Assembly (NCBI GenBank): GCA_002238685.1
Contig: MPMV01000025.1
Coordinates: 1 to 63,334, forward strand
DNA from: a bacterium EF100-94H03 bin56
GTDB taxonomy: Bacteria; Pseudomonadota; Alphaproteobacteria; SP197
Length of the DNA: 63,334 nt
Direction: 5' to 3'
The number at the start of each line of letters is the position of its first letter. Within the stretch, counting starts at the first letter, position 1. Made by a program: the position numbers and the translations under genes. This document shows positions 46,145 through 55,079 of the stretch, in pieces. The notes below the pieces were generated by a model. That model did not search any database and was not told where the DNA came from. It was given only the letters and a program-made list of their open reading frames with translations.

Positions 46145-46291
46145 GCCTCCGCCGGTCCTGCCGGTCTCCCGCGCCACGCGTTGACGGTGAGCGTCGCGAT
46201 CAGCACCCGGACACGCCGCCGGCTCCATGCCCGTCACCGGTGACGATCGCGGGTTGTCCGCCGTTGCCGTTCCCGGCATCCATGCTTGCGT

Positions 46292-47227
46292 TCAAGGCCC
46301 GTGGTTTCTCGCCAGATGCTGCGCAAGGGCAGCGATATGGTGCGGGCTCATGCCACAGCAGCCACCGATCGCGGTGACGCCGCAATCGAGATAGGTGACG
46401 GCCTCACGGGCAAACGCATCCGGTGCGATCTCATCGTCGAACTGCCAGTTGGGCATCCTGAAACTTCCGGAATGAGGGTAGGCGAAGAGAGGTCCCGACC
46501 AGGCCTCCTTCAATCGGTCAAGGCCGGGAGGGGTATCGGACATCTCGCTGTGCATGATGCCGGCAGCATGGACGTCTCCTGCGCCAAGACAGTCATCGCG
46601 GATGCGCTCGAATGCAATGTCGGCACGTTCGCCGAGACCGACGATCCGGTCACTCGCGGTTCGTACGCTGAAGCCGACCCACACGGGAAGGCCGGTGGCC
46701 GCGGCGGCGCGCACGGCCAGTGGCGACACCGTGGTATCGAGCATCATTTCCGTGATCAGCAGATCACAACCGGCCGCGACAAGAGTCTCGGCCTGCAGTG
46801 CATAGCTTCGCGCAGCTTCATCCGTCGAAGGCCAGGCGCCGGCGCTGAGGCCGGCAAAGAAGCTCGAAAGCGAACCGGCGATCCAGATCCGGCGATCGGG
46901 CGCCGCCTCCGCGACGGCCTCGCGCACGAGTTCGCAGGCACGGCGATTGAGAGCGAGTGCCTCGGCCTCGGAATAACCGGAATGGAAGAGCACGTGGGGA
47001 GCGGCAGCATAGGTGTTGGCAATCAGGATGTCCGCGCCGGCATCGATGAAGTCGCGGTGGATGGTGCGAATCATGTCCGGGTGGGACTTCAAGGCAGAAC
47101 CGGCCCATGACTGGGCATCCATGGGGGCTCCCCGGCGCTCGAGCTCGGTGCCCATGCCTCCGTCGATGACAAGGACATCGCCGGCATCGATGCGGTCCTC
47201 GATGGTTTCCAAGGTCGTGCCTCCCAA
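46292..47227 (-). CDS. Homocysteine S-methyltransferase-family protein with altered zinc ligand
   Basis: 311 aa TIM-barrel protein of the Hcy/betaine methyltransferase family. Conserved parts: VIDGGMGTELERRG at the N-terminus, ILIANTYAA, and the C-terminal zinc-binding pair in AIGGCCGMSPHH. The third zinc ligand is usually the Cys of a GxNC motif; here the aligned segment is AAGIMHSEMSD, with His in place of Cys. Methyl donor cannot be read from the sequence, and no met gene is adjacent. It converges with clpB and stands 122 nt from the metallophosphoesterase gene. Confidence 0.8.
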   Translation of the reverse strand: MGGTTLETIEDRIDAGDVLVIDGGMGTELERRGAPMDAQSWAGSALKSHPDMIRTIHRDFIDAGADILIANTYAAAPHVLFHSGYSEAEALALNRRACELVREAVAEAAPDRRIWIAGSLSSFFAGLSAGAWPSTDEAARSYALQAETLVAAGCDLLITEMMLDTTVSPLAVRAAAATGLPVWVGFSVRTASDRIVGLGERADIAFERIRDDCLGAGDVHAAGIMHSEMSDTPPGLDRLKEAWSGPLFAYPHSGSFRMPNWQFDDEIAPDAFAREAVTYLDCGVTAIGGCCGMSPHHIAALAQHLARNHGP

Positions 47228-47349
47228 AACGTTTCGCGGCTTCCAAGGTACAGTGCTTCACGGCCCCTTCAAGGAGGGGACCGGCCACCGGTTCCTCCGG
47301 GTATGGCACTCCCCGATGCGGACGTCCGGCAACCGGGTCTCCTGGAACG

Positions 47350-48159
47350 TCAGGGCGCCATGATGACTTCGTGGAGATAGCTGGCGATTCCCCGCTCCTG
47401 ATCCCACTGGGGCGGATTGCCGAGTGAGACTTCCTGGAAGGGAACGCCGTCGAGCCAGGTGGTAGCGCGAAGGTGCAAGTGACCGTAGATCACGGCGCGG
47501 GCGTTGTAACGCAGGTGCCATCCTCTCGTTGTCCGTGTGCCGCACCACGGACTGAAACGCGGAATGCTTGGCAGATGAGCGTGCCGCTCTTCCAGGGGGA
47601 AGTGGTTGACGAGGATCGTCGGTTGGCCGGCGGGCAGGGACTCGAGCCGGCGCGTGGCTCCGGCGCAAAGGTGAGCGCACCATGAAGCACGGTCGGCAAA
47701 AGGGTCGGGAAAGAGATAGAACTCGTCGGCACACCCGATACCGTCCTCGCGTGCCCAGGCTATCACCCGATCGGCGGCCACGGCGTCGGGGCGGAAACTG
47801 TAGTCGTAGAGAAGGAAGAGCGGCGCGATGACGGTATCCTCGCCGGCTGCGGAATAAACCGGCCAGGGGTCGTCCGGCGTGATGATGCCGTGCGTGTGGG
47901 CAATGGCCACCAGCTTGTCGTAGAGCGCCTTGCCACGCGGTCCGTCCTTTCTGGACCACAGTTCGTGGTTGCCCGGAACCCAGATGACCGTCGCGAATCT
48001 CTGTTTCAGGATCCGGAAGCACCAGTCGAGATACAGCGAGCCGTTGGTCACATCACCAGCCACGATGAGCCAGTCATCCGGCCGTTCCGGAAGCTCCTCA
48101 AGGGCGTTCCGATTGATCGGGTGCGTGATGTGGAGGTCGGAAATGGCCCAGAGTGTCAC
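47350..48159 (-). CDS. Metallophosphoesterase
   Basis: 269 aa calcineurin-like phosphoesterase. The dinuclear metal motifs are in order: AISDLHITH (D-x-H) at the N-terminus, IVAGDVTNG (GD), PGNHELW (GNHE) near residue 60, LVNHFPLE near 180, and VIYGHLHLRATT (GHxH) near 220. Substrate unknown. Starts at GTG 48159 and overlaps the stop of the GFA gene by 4 nt, so both are one operon. The open frame extends far upstream but is a shadow of the GFA gene. Confidence 0.85.
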   Translation of the reverse strand: MTLWAISDLHITHPINRNALEELPERPDDWLIVAGDVTNGSLYLDWCFRILKQRFATVIWVPGNHELWSRKDGPRGKALYDKLVAIAHTHGIITPDDPWPVYSAAGEDTVIAPLFLLYDYSFRPDAVAADRVIAWAREDGIGCADEFYLFPDPFADRASWCAHLCAGATRRLESLPAGQPTILVNHFPLEERHAHLPSIPRFSPWCGTRTTRGWHLRYNARAVIYGHLHLRATTWLDGVPFQEVSLGNPPQWDQERGIASYLHEVIMAP

Positions 48160-48638
48160 GATTCCGCGGACCGAGCGGCCTGGTAGCGTCCCATGACTTG
48201 AGGCGGCCACGACACCCGCGGATCGTAGAAGGCTTCGAAGACCGGCGCACCGTCGGCAAGGTGCACCCAGGGGCGCCGCGTCGAGGTGTAGATGTGAACG
48301 TCCGGCGCCATGACGTGCTGGTCGTCGAGCGTGCCGACCCGCACGAAGGCGATCGCCTTGCCCGATGCGCCGTAGTGGCTCCAGACGGCGACCCGGCACT
48401 GCGGACAACGCACGATCTTCTGACCCCTGCCGCTTGCGCTCGGCGTGTCGACCGTCTCGGGCGCGCCGCTGAGAGTCTCGAGAAGGCTGCTTTCGATCAT
48501 GGCGTTGAGCGCAAAGGCCGATCCGGTCTCGCGCTGGCACCATGTGCAGTGGCAACAGTGAACAAACAGTGGTGTGCCGGTGACGCGGTACCTGACGGCG
48601 CCGCAACCGCAACCACCTTCAACAGGTGATGATGTCAT
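48156..48638 (-). CDS. GFA-family zinc-binding protein
   Basis: 160 aa protein of the glutathione-dependent formaldehyde-activating (GFA/CENP-V) family. Zinc-binding cysteines: GGCGCGAVRY near residue 10, HCCHCTWCQRETG near 28, and RCPQCRVAVW near 76. The family includes spontaneous S-hydroxymethylglutathione-forming candidates, but most members have no proven activity. ATG at 48636-48638 with GGGAG 6 nt upstream; a longer frame begins 54 nt earlier without better support. Coupled to the metallophosphoesterase. Confidence 0.88.
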   Translation of the reverse strand: MTSSPVEGGCGCGAVRYRVTGTPLFVHCCHCTWCQRETGSAFALNAMIESSLLETLSGAPETVDTPSASGRGQKIVRCPQCRVAVWSHYGASGKAIAFVRVGTLDDQHVMAPDVHIYTSTRRPWVHLADGAPVFEAFYDPRVSWPPQVMGRYQAARSAES

Positions 48639-48693
48639 GATCTCTCCCTCGCATGTCCGCAAGCATTGTTGCGATAGCGCTCCCTGTCTCAAG

Positions 48694-48723
48694 TGGACGG
48701 TGCCGGAGCCCTTCGCCTATAAG
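48694..48723 (+). promoter_or_regulatory. Candidate ndk promoter
   Basis: TGGACG at 48694-48699 and TATAAG at 48718-48723, spacer 18 bp, in the divergent gap between the GFA gene and ndk. A start near 48731 would leave a 34-nt leader. Confidence 0.4.
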
Positions 48724-48764
48724 GCACCCGACAGACCTCATCTTCGGTAGCCGGGAACTCTTTC

Positions 48765-49184
48765 ATGACGGAGCGCACACTCTCGATCATCAAGCCTGAC
48801 GCCACGCGTCGCAACCTCACGGGCAGGATCAATGCCATGCTCGAAGAGGCCGGACTGCGGATTGTCGCCCAGAAACGCACCCGGCTTACCGTTGACGAGG
48901 CCAGGGCCTTTTATGCCGTGCACAAGGAGCGCCCCTTCTTTGACTCCCTTGTCACATTCATGACGTCCGGCCCGGTGGTCGCGCAGGTTCTCGAAGGCCA
49001 TGATGCCGTCTCCCGCAATCGCGGGGTCATGGGGGCCACCAACCCCGATCAGGCTGCCGACGGGACCATCCGCAGGGTTTTCGCTGAATCCGTGGAGGCC
49101 AACTCGGTTCATGGGTCCGATTCGCCGGACAACGCGGCAAGCGAGATAGCCTTCTTCTTTTCGGCGCGTGACATCATCGGCTGA
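48765..49184 (+). CDS. ndk: Nucleoside diphosphate kinase
   Basis: 139 aa, the standard length. Balances NTP pools by transferring the gamma phosphate through a phospho-histidine. [13 protein letters not shown] at the N-terminus, [19 protein letters not shown], and the active-site His in [12 protein letters not shown] near residue 117. Single gene, convergent with purN (8 nt between stops). Confidence 0.97.
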   Translation: MTERTLSIIKPDATRRNLTGRINAMLEEAGLRIVAQKRTRLTVDEARAFYAVHKERPFFDSLVTFMTSGPVVAQVLEGHDAVSRNRGVMGATNPDQAADGTIRRVFAESVEANSVHGSDSPDNAASEIAFFFSARDIIG

Positions 49185-49192
49185 GAACCGCC

Positions 49193-49837
49193 TCAGGGCG
49201 CCGGGTTGACCAGCATGTCGCCTGGCCGAACCGGAGCATCGACAACAACACGCTCCCCGATGACCCTGACTCGGCCTTGCAGCACGAGATTGAGGGCCAT
49301 GGGATAGAGTCTGTGTTCGGCAACAAGAACGCGGTCGGCGAGGCTCCTTTCGTCGTCTCCGGGAAGCACCGGGACGGCGGCCTGGGCGATAATGGGACCG
49401 GCGTCGAGTGCGGGGCGAACAAAGTGCACCGTGCAGCCGGTGATCATGACGCCGCTTTCCAGGACACGGCGATGACAGGCGGTTCCGGGAAAGGCGGGGA
49501 GCAGGGCAGGATGAATGTTGACGAGGCGATTGCGCCAGGCGTCCGCAAATCCGGGTGTCAGGATCCGCATGAACCCGGCAAGGCAGATCAGGCCGCACCC
49601 TGCCTGGTTCGCCACATTGTCGAGTTCGGCATCGAAGTCTTCCCTGCTCGCGTAGTCGGCCGCATCAACGACGCGGTGGCGCAGGCCGGCCTCTTGCGCC
49701 CTTTCCAGGCCCGGGGCTCCGGTCCGGCTGGAAACGACGACACCGATTTCTCCGGCAAGCTCACCCCTGGCCCGGGCATCGATCAACGCCTGCAGATTTG
49801 AGCCGCGCCCCGAGATGAAGACGGCCAGCCTTGTCAT
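49193..49837 (-). CDS. purN: Phosphoribosylglycinamide formyltransferase PurN
   Basis: 214 aa 10-formyl-THF-dependent enzyme of purine synthesis, third step. N-terminal VFISGRGSNLQALID, the LAGFMRILTPGF segment, NIHPALLPAFPG with catalytic Asn/His, and TVHFVRPALDAGPIIAQ with the catalytic Asp region. Overlaps the purM stop by 4 nt, the usual purM-purN unit. The 10-formyl-THF it uses can come from fhs at 7-9 kb. Confidence 0.96.
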   Translation of the reverse strand: MTRLAVFISGRGSNLQALIDARARGELAGEIGVVVSSRTGAPGLERAQEAGLRHRVVDAADYASREDFDAELDNVANQAGCGLICLAGFMRILTPGFADAWRNRLVNIHPALLPAFPGTACHRRVLESGVMITGCTVHFVRPALDAGPIIAQAAVPVLPGDDERSLADRVLVAEHRLYPMALNLVLQGRVRVIGERVVVDAPVRPGDMLVNPAP

Positions 49838-50889
49838 GCCAGCCAGTCGTCGGGAGTATCAAGGAGGACACGCGGCTCACCGTCCGCCGATTCGAGAGCG
49901 CCGACAACCGACACGATCTCGCCATGGCCTTCCAGGGTGCGTTCGACATGCCCGCTGCCATCTCTCGCCACCACCAGCACCATGCCGACGCCGCAATTGA
50001 ACGTGCGCAGCATCTCACTGGTGTCGACGGTGTCCCTGGCCAGCCAGGAAAACACCGGATCCATCGGCCAGCTGCCGACCTCAAGGCGTGCGGCAAGACC
50101 GTCGGGGAGAATCCGGGGAACATTCTCGACGAGGCCTCCACCGGTGATGTGGGCAATGGCCTTCACATGGCCCGTGGAGATGGCTGCAAGAACGCTCCTG
50201 ACGTAGATGCGGGTGGGCCGCATCAGCACGTCGGCCAGGCGCTGGTCAGCCGCGAAGGGGGCTGCGCCATCGAGCGGGACCGCACGGTCCTCGAGAATGC
50301 GGCGGACGAGCGAGAATCCGTTGGAGTGGATGCCGTCCGAGGCGAGAGCCAGAAGGGTGTCGCCGGCCTCCATGGTATCCCCGGGGAGCAGGGTGCCGCG
50401 TTCCGCCGCGCCAACACAGAATCCGGCGAGGTCGTAGTCCCCGGCGGCGTAGACACCGGGCATTTCTGCAGTTTCCCCCCCAATGAGGGCGCACCCGGCC
50501 ATCCGGCAACCAGCGGCGATGCCGGCAATGACGTCGGCGCCGATGCCCTCATCGAGTTCGCCCATGGCGAAGTAATCGAGAAAGAACAGTGGCTCTGCAC
50601 CCTGGGCCAGAACATCGTTGACACACATGGCTACAAGGTCGATGCCGATGGTGCCGTGGATGCCGGTATGCACGGCGAGACGCACCTTGGTGCCGGCGCC
50701 GTCGGTGGCCGAGACCAGGACCGGGTCGCGGTAACCCGCCGCCCGCGGATCGAAGAGACCGCCGAAACCGCCGAGCCTGGCGTCGGCACCGGGGCGCCTG
50801 GTGGAAGCGGCGAGAGGTGTCGCAGCCTCGACAATCCGGCGCCCGGCATCGAGATTGACGCCTGCATCCCCGTAGGTGAGACCCGCCAT
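49834..50889 (-). CDS. purM: Phosphoribosylformylglycinamidine cyclo-ligase
   Basis: 351 aa AIR synthetase. GLTYGDAGVNLDAG at the N-terminus, LVSATDGAGTKVRLA, DLVAMCVNDVLAQGAEPLFFLDYFA as the PurM core, GGETAEMPGVY, and ASDGIHSNGFSLVR. Start set at ATG 50887-50889, preceded by GGGAGTGA at good spacing; a longer frame adds 23 unmatched residues. Divergent from the DUF2066 gene. Confidence 0.96.
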   Translation of the reverse strand: MAGLTYGDAGVNLDAGRRIVEAATPLAASTRRPGADARLGGFGGLFDPRAAGYRDPVLVSATDGAGTKVRLAVHTGIHGTIGIDLVAMCVNDVLAQGAEPLFFLDYFAMGELDEGIGADVIAGIAAGCRMAGCALIGGETAEMPGVYAAGDYDLAGFCVGAAERGTLLPGDTMEAGDTLLALASDGIHSNGFSLVRRILEDRAVPLDGAAPFAADQRLADVLMRPTRIYVRSVLAAISTGHVKAIAHITGGGLVENVPRILPDGLAARLEVGSWPMDPVFSWLARDTVDTSEMLRTFNCGVGMVLVVARDGSGHVERTLEGHGEIVSVVGALESADGEPRVLLDTPDDWLA

Positions 50890-51027
50890 TCCGGTCACTC
50901 CCTCGCACAAGGCCTCGCCGGGCACCGGCGAGGCCGCCTTCCCGGTCTCGCACCCCATCCCCGGCGCTGGTAGGATGGGCGCACATTACGTCATGATCGC
51001 ATCATTGCAATGAGGGGCCGGCAAACC

Positions 51028-52089
51028 ATGCCTTTGAAGATGTGGAGGCTTGGCCTTGTCACATGTGCCGTGCTCGTTGCCGCACCGCCACCGACGGCTG
51101 ACGCCGAGGTCTTCACGATCTCGGGTGTTGCTGTCGACGAAACGGCTGAAGACACCCGTCAGGCCCGCATGAATGCTCTCCGTTCGGCTCTGCACATCGC
51201 ATGGCGTGATCTTGCGAGGCGTCTCGTTCGAGGCGATCCGGAGGCCATCCTCGACCAGGACGTTGCCACTCTCGACACTCTCGTGCAGAGCCTCGAATTC
51301 GATGACGAGAGGATGTCGGCCGGACGCTACCAGGCGGTCATCAGCGTCCGTTTCCAGGCTGACGCGGTGCTCGAGATACTTGGTGACTCCGGTGTCAGCC
51401 ACCTCGACACGCCAGGACCGGTTCTCGTGGTGCTGCCGGTCCTTCAGACCGGTCCGCAGCTTGTCCTTTGGGAGGATTCCAATGTCTGGCTTTCTGCCTG
51501 GCAGAGATCCAATGGAGGAAGCAGTGCTGTCGAACTCATCGTGCCCCCCGGAGACCTTCGGGATATCAGTCTCATCGATGCCGCCGATGCACTCTCACAG
51601 GACTGGAGTCAACTGGCAGGGCTGGTGTCGCGCCATCGCGCCGACGGCGTTCTCATAGCCCATGCAAGGAAGGACATGAACACACTTCGTCCACGTCTCA
51701 CCTGGCTTGACGAGGACGGAGCAAACCCTGTCCTCATGGGGCGCAGCGTACCGCAGATGTGGCCGATGGACGCTCTCGGCGGCGCGGTCGAGGCGAGCCG
51801 TACCGGTATCGACGAGCACTGGGCAGCGATGGCGCTGGCGCCAGACGGGCCGACCGTCTCCGTCTTTGCCGACATCCCCGTGACAAGTCTCGCGGAGTGG
51901 ATCGACATCCGCGATCGCCTCGAAAGCGCCCCGGCCGTGCAGGCAGTCGTCCCGCTCCTGGTCTCGACGACGAGAATACGCGCCAGAATGCTGTACACCG
52001 GAACCCGCGAGGACCTTCTCTTCCGCATGCGTCGTGCCGGTCTCGAAGTCGACGGCCAGGCGGGCATCCTCACCATTGGCAAGCGGTGA
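51028..52089 (+). CDS. DUF2066 exported protein
   Basis: 353 aa. N-terminal signal peptide (hydrophobic LGLVTCAVLVAAPP, probable cleavage near residue 26, TADA-EVF). The mature part follows the DUF2066 pattern: YQAVISVRFQADAVLEIL, then VLVVLPVLQTGPQLVLWEDSN, and a C-terminal RRAGLEVDGQAGILTIGK. Function unknown; likely periplasmic. ATG 51028 has AGGGG upstream; ATG 51010 is an alternative. It overlaps hda by 4 nt, and purM/DUF2066/hda is a recurring alphaproteobacterial neighbourhood. Confidence 0.82.
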   Translation: MPLKMWRLGLVTCAVLVAAPPPTADAEVFTISGVAVDETAEDTRQARMNALRSALHIAWRDLARRLVRGDPEAILDQDVATLDTLVQSLEFDDERMSAGRYQAVISVRFQADAVLEILGDSGVSHLDTPGPVLVVLPVLQTGPQLVLWEDSNVWLSAWQRSNGGSSAVELIVPPGDLRDISLIDAADALSQDWSQLAGLVSRHRADGVLIAHARKDMNTLRPRLTWLDEDGANPVLMGRSVPQMWPMDALGGAVEASRTGIDEHWAAMALAPDGPTVSVFADIPVTSLAEWIDIRDRLESAPAVQAVVPLLVSTTRIRARMLYTGTREDLLFRMRRAGLEVDGQAGILTIGKR

Positions 52090-52769
52090 ACCAGTACGTC
52101 TTCGAATACGATCACCAGCCAGCCTTCGACGAGGCGGAATTCCTCGTCGCCGACAGCAATGCCGATGCCAGGGCCTGGATCGATCGTTGGCCGGACTGGG
52201 ATGGCCGGGGTCTCGCCATCTGGGGCCCGAAAGGCTCGGGCAAGACACACCTGGCGGACATCTGGCGCCGCAGGAGCGGTGCCCGGCTGGTGAACGCTGC
52301 CGGGATCGGCCCAGACTTCTTCGACTCCTGGCAGGGCGGCAATCTGGTTCTGGAAGATCGGGTTGGCGGATTCAGCGAATCCGGTCTGCTTCATGTCATC
52401 AATCTGGTGAGAGAGGACGGTGGTTACCTGCTCATCACGGATACGGCGCCGCCCGCCCGCTGGCGCGTCTCGTTGCCCGATCTTCGTTCGCGGCTGGCGG
52501 CATTGCCGGCCGTGGCGATCGGCCGTCCGGAGGATGACCTGATTGCCGCCGTGCTGGCAAAGCAGTTCCGCGATCGCCAGATCAAGGTCAATGACGGGGT
52601 CATTTCCTACCTCGTCCTGCGCATGGAACGGTCCTTTGACGCAATCGGCACCATCGTCGAGAACCTCGATCGACTGTCGCTTGTCGAGAAGAGGCCGATT
52701 ACCGTGCCCCGGGCAAGGCGTGCGCTCGAGACTATCTTTCTTGATTCTTCACCCGATGGGGAGACATGA
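52086..52769 (+). CDS. hda: DnaA regulatory inactivator Hda-like ATPase
   Basis: 227 aa, DnaA-type AAA+ protein without the DnaA DNA-binding domain. Walker A GPKGSGKTHLADI near residue 47; VLEDRVGG takes the Walker B place; LPDLRSRLAAL is the box VII-like region. Hda with the sliding clamp stimulates DnaA-ATP hydrolysis and limits re-initiation. GTG start at 52086 within the stop of the DUF2066 gene. The upstream open frame is a shadow. Confidence 0.88.
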   Translation: MNQYVFEYDHQPAFDEAEFLVADSNADARAWIDRWPDWDGRGLAIWGPKGSGKTHLADIWRRRSGARLVNAAGIGPDFFDSWQGGNLVLEDRVGGFSESGLLHVINLVREDGGYLLITDTAPPARWRVSLPDLRSRLAALPAVAIGRPEDDLIAAVLAKQFRDRQIKVNDGVISYLVLRMERSFDAIGTIVENLDRLSLVEKRPITVPRARRALETIFLDSSPDGET

Positions 52770-53551
52770 CGATGAAGACTGGACTGGCGGGCCGCAAGGC
52801 CATCGTTTGTGCATCGAGCAAGGGCCTGGGCCGGGCCTGCGCCGAGGCGCTGGCAGCCGAGGGCTGCGACGTGCTGATCAACGGACGTACGGTCGAGACG
52901 GTGACCGAGACGGCGGCGGCGATCAGGAGGGCCTTTCCGGCAGTCGAGGTCAGGGAGGTCCCCGGAGATGTCACGCGGAGCGATGTACAGGAAGCCCTGA
53001 TCCATGCCTGGGAGGCGCCTGACATTCTCGTCAACAACGCCGGTGGACCGCCGCCTGGTGATTTTCGCGAGTGGGCGAGGGATGACTGGATCCGCGCGCT
53101 CGATGCCAACATGCTGACAGCAATCATGCTGATCCGGGCGACGGTGGACGGCATGATGGATCGGCGGTTCGGGCGCATCGTCAACATCACTTCGGCGGCG
53201 GTGAAGTCGCCCATCGAGACACTCGGTCTCTCCAACGGCGCGCGTGCCGGACTGACAGGTTTCTGTGCCGGTCTCGCCCGCCAGACCGTGGCCCGCAACG
53301 TGACCATCAACGGTCTGCTCCCGGGGCCCTTTGCCACCGACCGGTTGCGCCAGACCATGACCGGGCGCGCGTCGTCGGGAGAGAGTCTGGAAGAGGCCAT
53401 GGCGCGTGAAGCCCGTGACAATCCCGCCGGGCGTTTCGGTGATCCCGATGAATTCGGTGCGGCCTGCGTGTTCCTGTGCAGTGCACGGGCCGGATTCATC
53501 ACCGGCCAGAATCTGGTGCTCGACGGCGGTGCCTTCAGAGGCACGCTGTAG
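52766..53551 (+). CDS. SDR-family protein with atypical active site
   Basis: 261 aa Rossmann-fold short-chain dehydrogenase/reductase. Cofactor loop ASSKGLGRA near residue 16, NNAGG near 90, and the FITGQNLVLDGG C-terminus of acyl-reductase-like SDRs. The catalytic Ser is S143 (NITSAAV), but the YxxxK pair at +13/+17 is replaced by S156 and R160 (LSNGARAGLTG). This matches an atypical group of 3-oxoacyl-ACP-reductase-like SDRs; ordinary dehydrogenase activity is doubtful. Overlaps hda by 4 nt. A hairpin follows. Confidence 0.85.
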   Translation: MTMKTGLAGRKAIVCASSKGLGRACAEALAAEGCDVLINGRTVETVTETAAAIRRAFPAVEVREVPGDVTRSDVQEALIHAWEAPDILVNNAGGPPPGDFREWARDDWIRALDANMLTAIMLIRATVDGMMDRRFGRIVNITSAAVKSPIETLGLSNGARAGLTGFCAGLARQTVARNVTINGLLPGPFATDRLRQTMTGRASSGESLEEAMAREARDNPAGRFGDPDEFGAACVFLCSARAGFITGQNLVLDGGAFRGTL

Positions 53552-53566
53552 GCGCCCGGACACCCT

Positions 53567-53592
53567 CCCGGCTTCGCCCCGGCGGAGCCGGG
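53567..53592 (+). terminator. Candidate terminator after the SDR gene
   Basis: CCCGGCT (53567-53573) pairs with AGCCGGG (53586-53592), with further GC pairing possible inside the loop, followed by TTCTTA. It lies 16 nt after the SDR stop, in the gap before the convergent hpnC. Confidence 0.55.
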
Positions 53593-53736
53593 TTCTTACG
53601 GGACGACGCGAGCCACGGCCTCCCTTCGGCCGCACACCGCGCGTGCCTGTTCACGGAACGTCGTGACCTGCAGCCTTCGTCGACACGATACACGTCCTGG
53701 CGCTCTCATGGATCCGGCAAGAGCGCCTGTGGCGGT

Positions 53737-54606
53737 TCAGTGTCGGCTTGTGAGACCTCTTCCCAGGAGGTAAGGGATCAGGCGCAGGAAGGATCCGGCG
53801 TACTGGGTGCGGGAGAGAACGACCCGCGCTGCCAGCGGATCGCGGCGGTCAAGCTCCGATCTGAGTTTCCTGGCAATCGTGACGATCACTGAGCATTCCA
53901 TGGAAAAACGCAGGCCCCGGATCCGGTAAGGCAACGGTGCCGCCCGTTCCAGCAGGTCTTCAGTGGCGGCAAGGCACCGGTCGAGAACGCGGCGCATGGA
54001 GGCGTTCGAGCGGGCGCCGTCGAGTGCCTCGACTCCGATACCAGCTTCACGGAACCACGCGAGGGGGAGGTAGACCCTGTCGAGGCGCGCACGATCCGCC
54101 TTGCAGTCCTGCAGGTGATTGAGCACCTGAAGGGCGTTGCAGAGACTGTCCGAAGCCTCGTAGGCGGAAGCCGGTTCGCCGTGGAGATCGATGAGGTAAC
54201 GTCCCACGGGGGCCGCCGAGCGGTTGCAGTAGTCCAGGAGGTCGTCCCAGGTTTCGTAGCGCAGTTTCCTTGCGTCCTGGCGAAAGGCGTCCAGAAGATC
54301 GAGCGGGTGGCGGGTCGGCACACCGGTCTCACTGAGACTGCGGGCGAGGGCGAGTGCTGATGAGGGAGCCCCGGCGACCCCTCCAGGGTCGACGAGGGCC
54401 TCGGCGAAGAGGTTGAGGCGGGCGATCTTGTCGTCTGCCTCGAGTTCCGGGTTGTCGGCAATGTCGTCGGCTGCCCGGGCGAAGACGTAGAAGAGATGCA
54501 CATGGCGGCGCAATGGTCGGGCAACGAGCCGTGATGCGACAGGGAAGTTCTCGTCTCCGGCCACCTTGCCCGACGGGGTTTCGGGGCGTTCCTTGAGGGA
54601 CGTCAC
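53737..54606 (-). CDS. hpnC: Squalene synthase HpnC-like
   Basis: 289 aa trans-isoprenyl diphosphate synthase (head-to-head). [19 protein letters not shown] and the first aspartate-rich region [10 protein letters not shown] near residue 46 are typical of HpnC; the second is [17 protein letters not shown] near 168. HpnC works with HpnD and HpnE to make squalene from farnesyl diphosphate for hopanoids; those partners are not here. GTG start overlaps the rnhA stop by 4 nt, placing it in the ispH-thrB-rnhA operon, alongside an isoprenoid gene. Confidence 0.85.
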   Translation of the reverse strand: MTSLKERPETPSGKVAGDENFPVASRLVARPLRRHVHLFYVFARAADDIADNPELEADDKIARLNLFAEALVDPGGVAGAPSSALALARSLSETGVPTRHPLDLLDAFRQDARKLRYETWDDLLDYCNRSAAPVGRYLIDLHGEPASAYEASDSLCNALQVLNHLQDCKADRARLDRVYLPLAWFREAGIGVEALDGARSNASMRRVLDRCLAATEDLLERAAPLPYRIRGLRFSMECSVIVTIARKLRSELDRRDPLAARVVLSRTQYAGSFLRLIPYLLGRGLTSRH

Positions 54607-55079
54607 GGCGTGCCCTGCTGTCCGCCGCCCTTGCTGGCGTGTTGCCTCATTCCCTTGCGCGCCAACCGGTCGGCGCATTCGTTGCCGGGATTGCCGGCAT
54701 GTCCCTTGACCCATCGCCAGTCGACCTTGTGACGGGCGATCAACGAATCGAGTTCGCGCCACAGATCGGCGTTCTTTACCGGCTGGCGGCTTGCAGTGGT
54801 CCAGCCGTTGCCTTTCCACCGGTGGATCCACGAGGTGATTCCCTGGCGCAGGTACGTGCTGTCGGTGAAGACGATGACCTGGGATGGCTGACGGAGCGCC
54901 TCCAGGGCACGGATCGCTGCTGTCAGCTCCATGCGGTTGGAGGTGGTCCGGTTCTCCCCGCCGCAGATTTCCTTGCTGCGTCCCTGCCACTCGAGCAACG
55001 CCCCCCAACCACCCGGTCCGGGATTGCCCGAACAGGCGCCATCGGTGTGAATCACGATGCGATCCGGCGGTACGGTCAC
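54603..55079 (-). CDS. rnhA: Ribonuclease HI
   Basis: 158 aa. Degrades RNA in RNA-DNA hybrids. All carboxylates are present: [17 protein letters not shown] (first Asp near 12), [10 protein letters not shown] (Glu near 50), [11 protein letters not shown] (Asp near 72) and ECADRLAR (Asp near 136), with the basic protrusion [15 protein letters not shown]. Overlaps thrB and hpnC by 4 nt each. Confidence 0.97.
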   Translation of the reverse strand: MTVPPDRIVIHTDGACSGNPGPGGWGALLEWQGRSKEICGGENRTTSNRMELTAAIRALEALRQPSQVIVFTDSTYLRQGITSWIHRWKGNGWTTASRQPVKNADLWRELDSLIARHKVDWRWVKGHAGNPGNECADRLARKGMRQHASKGGGQQGTP

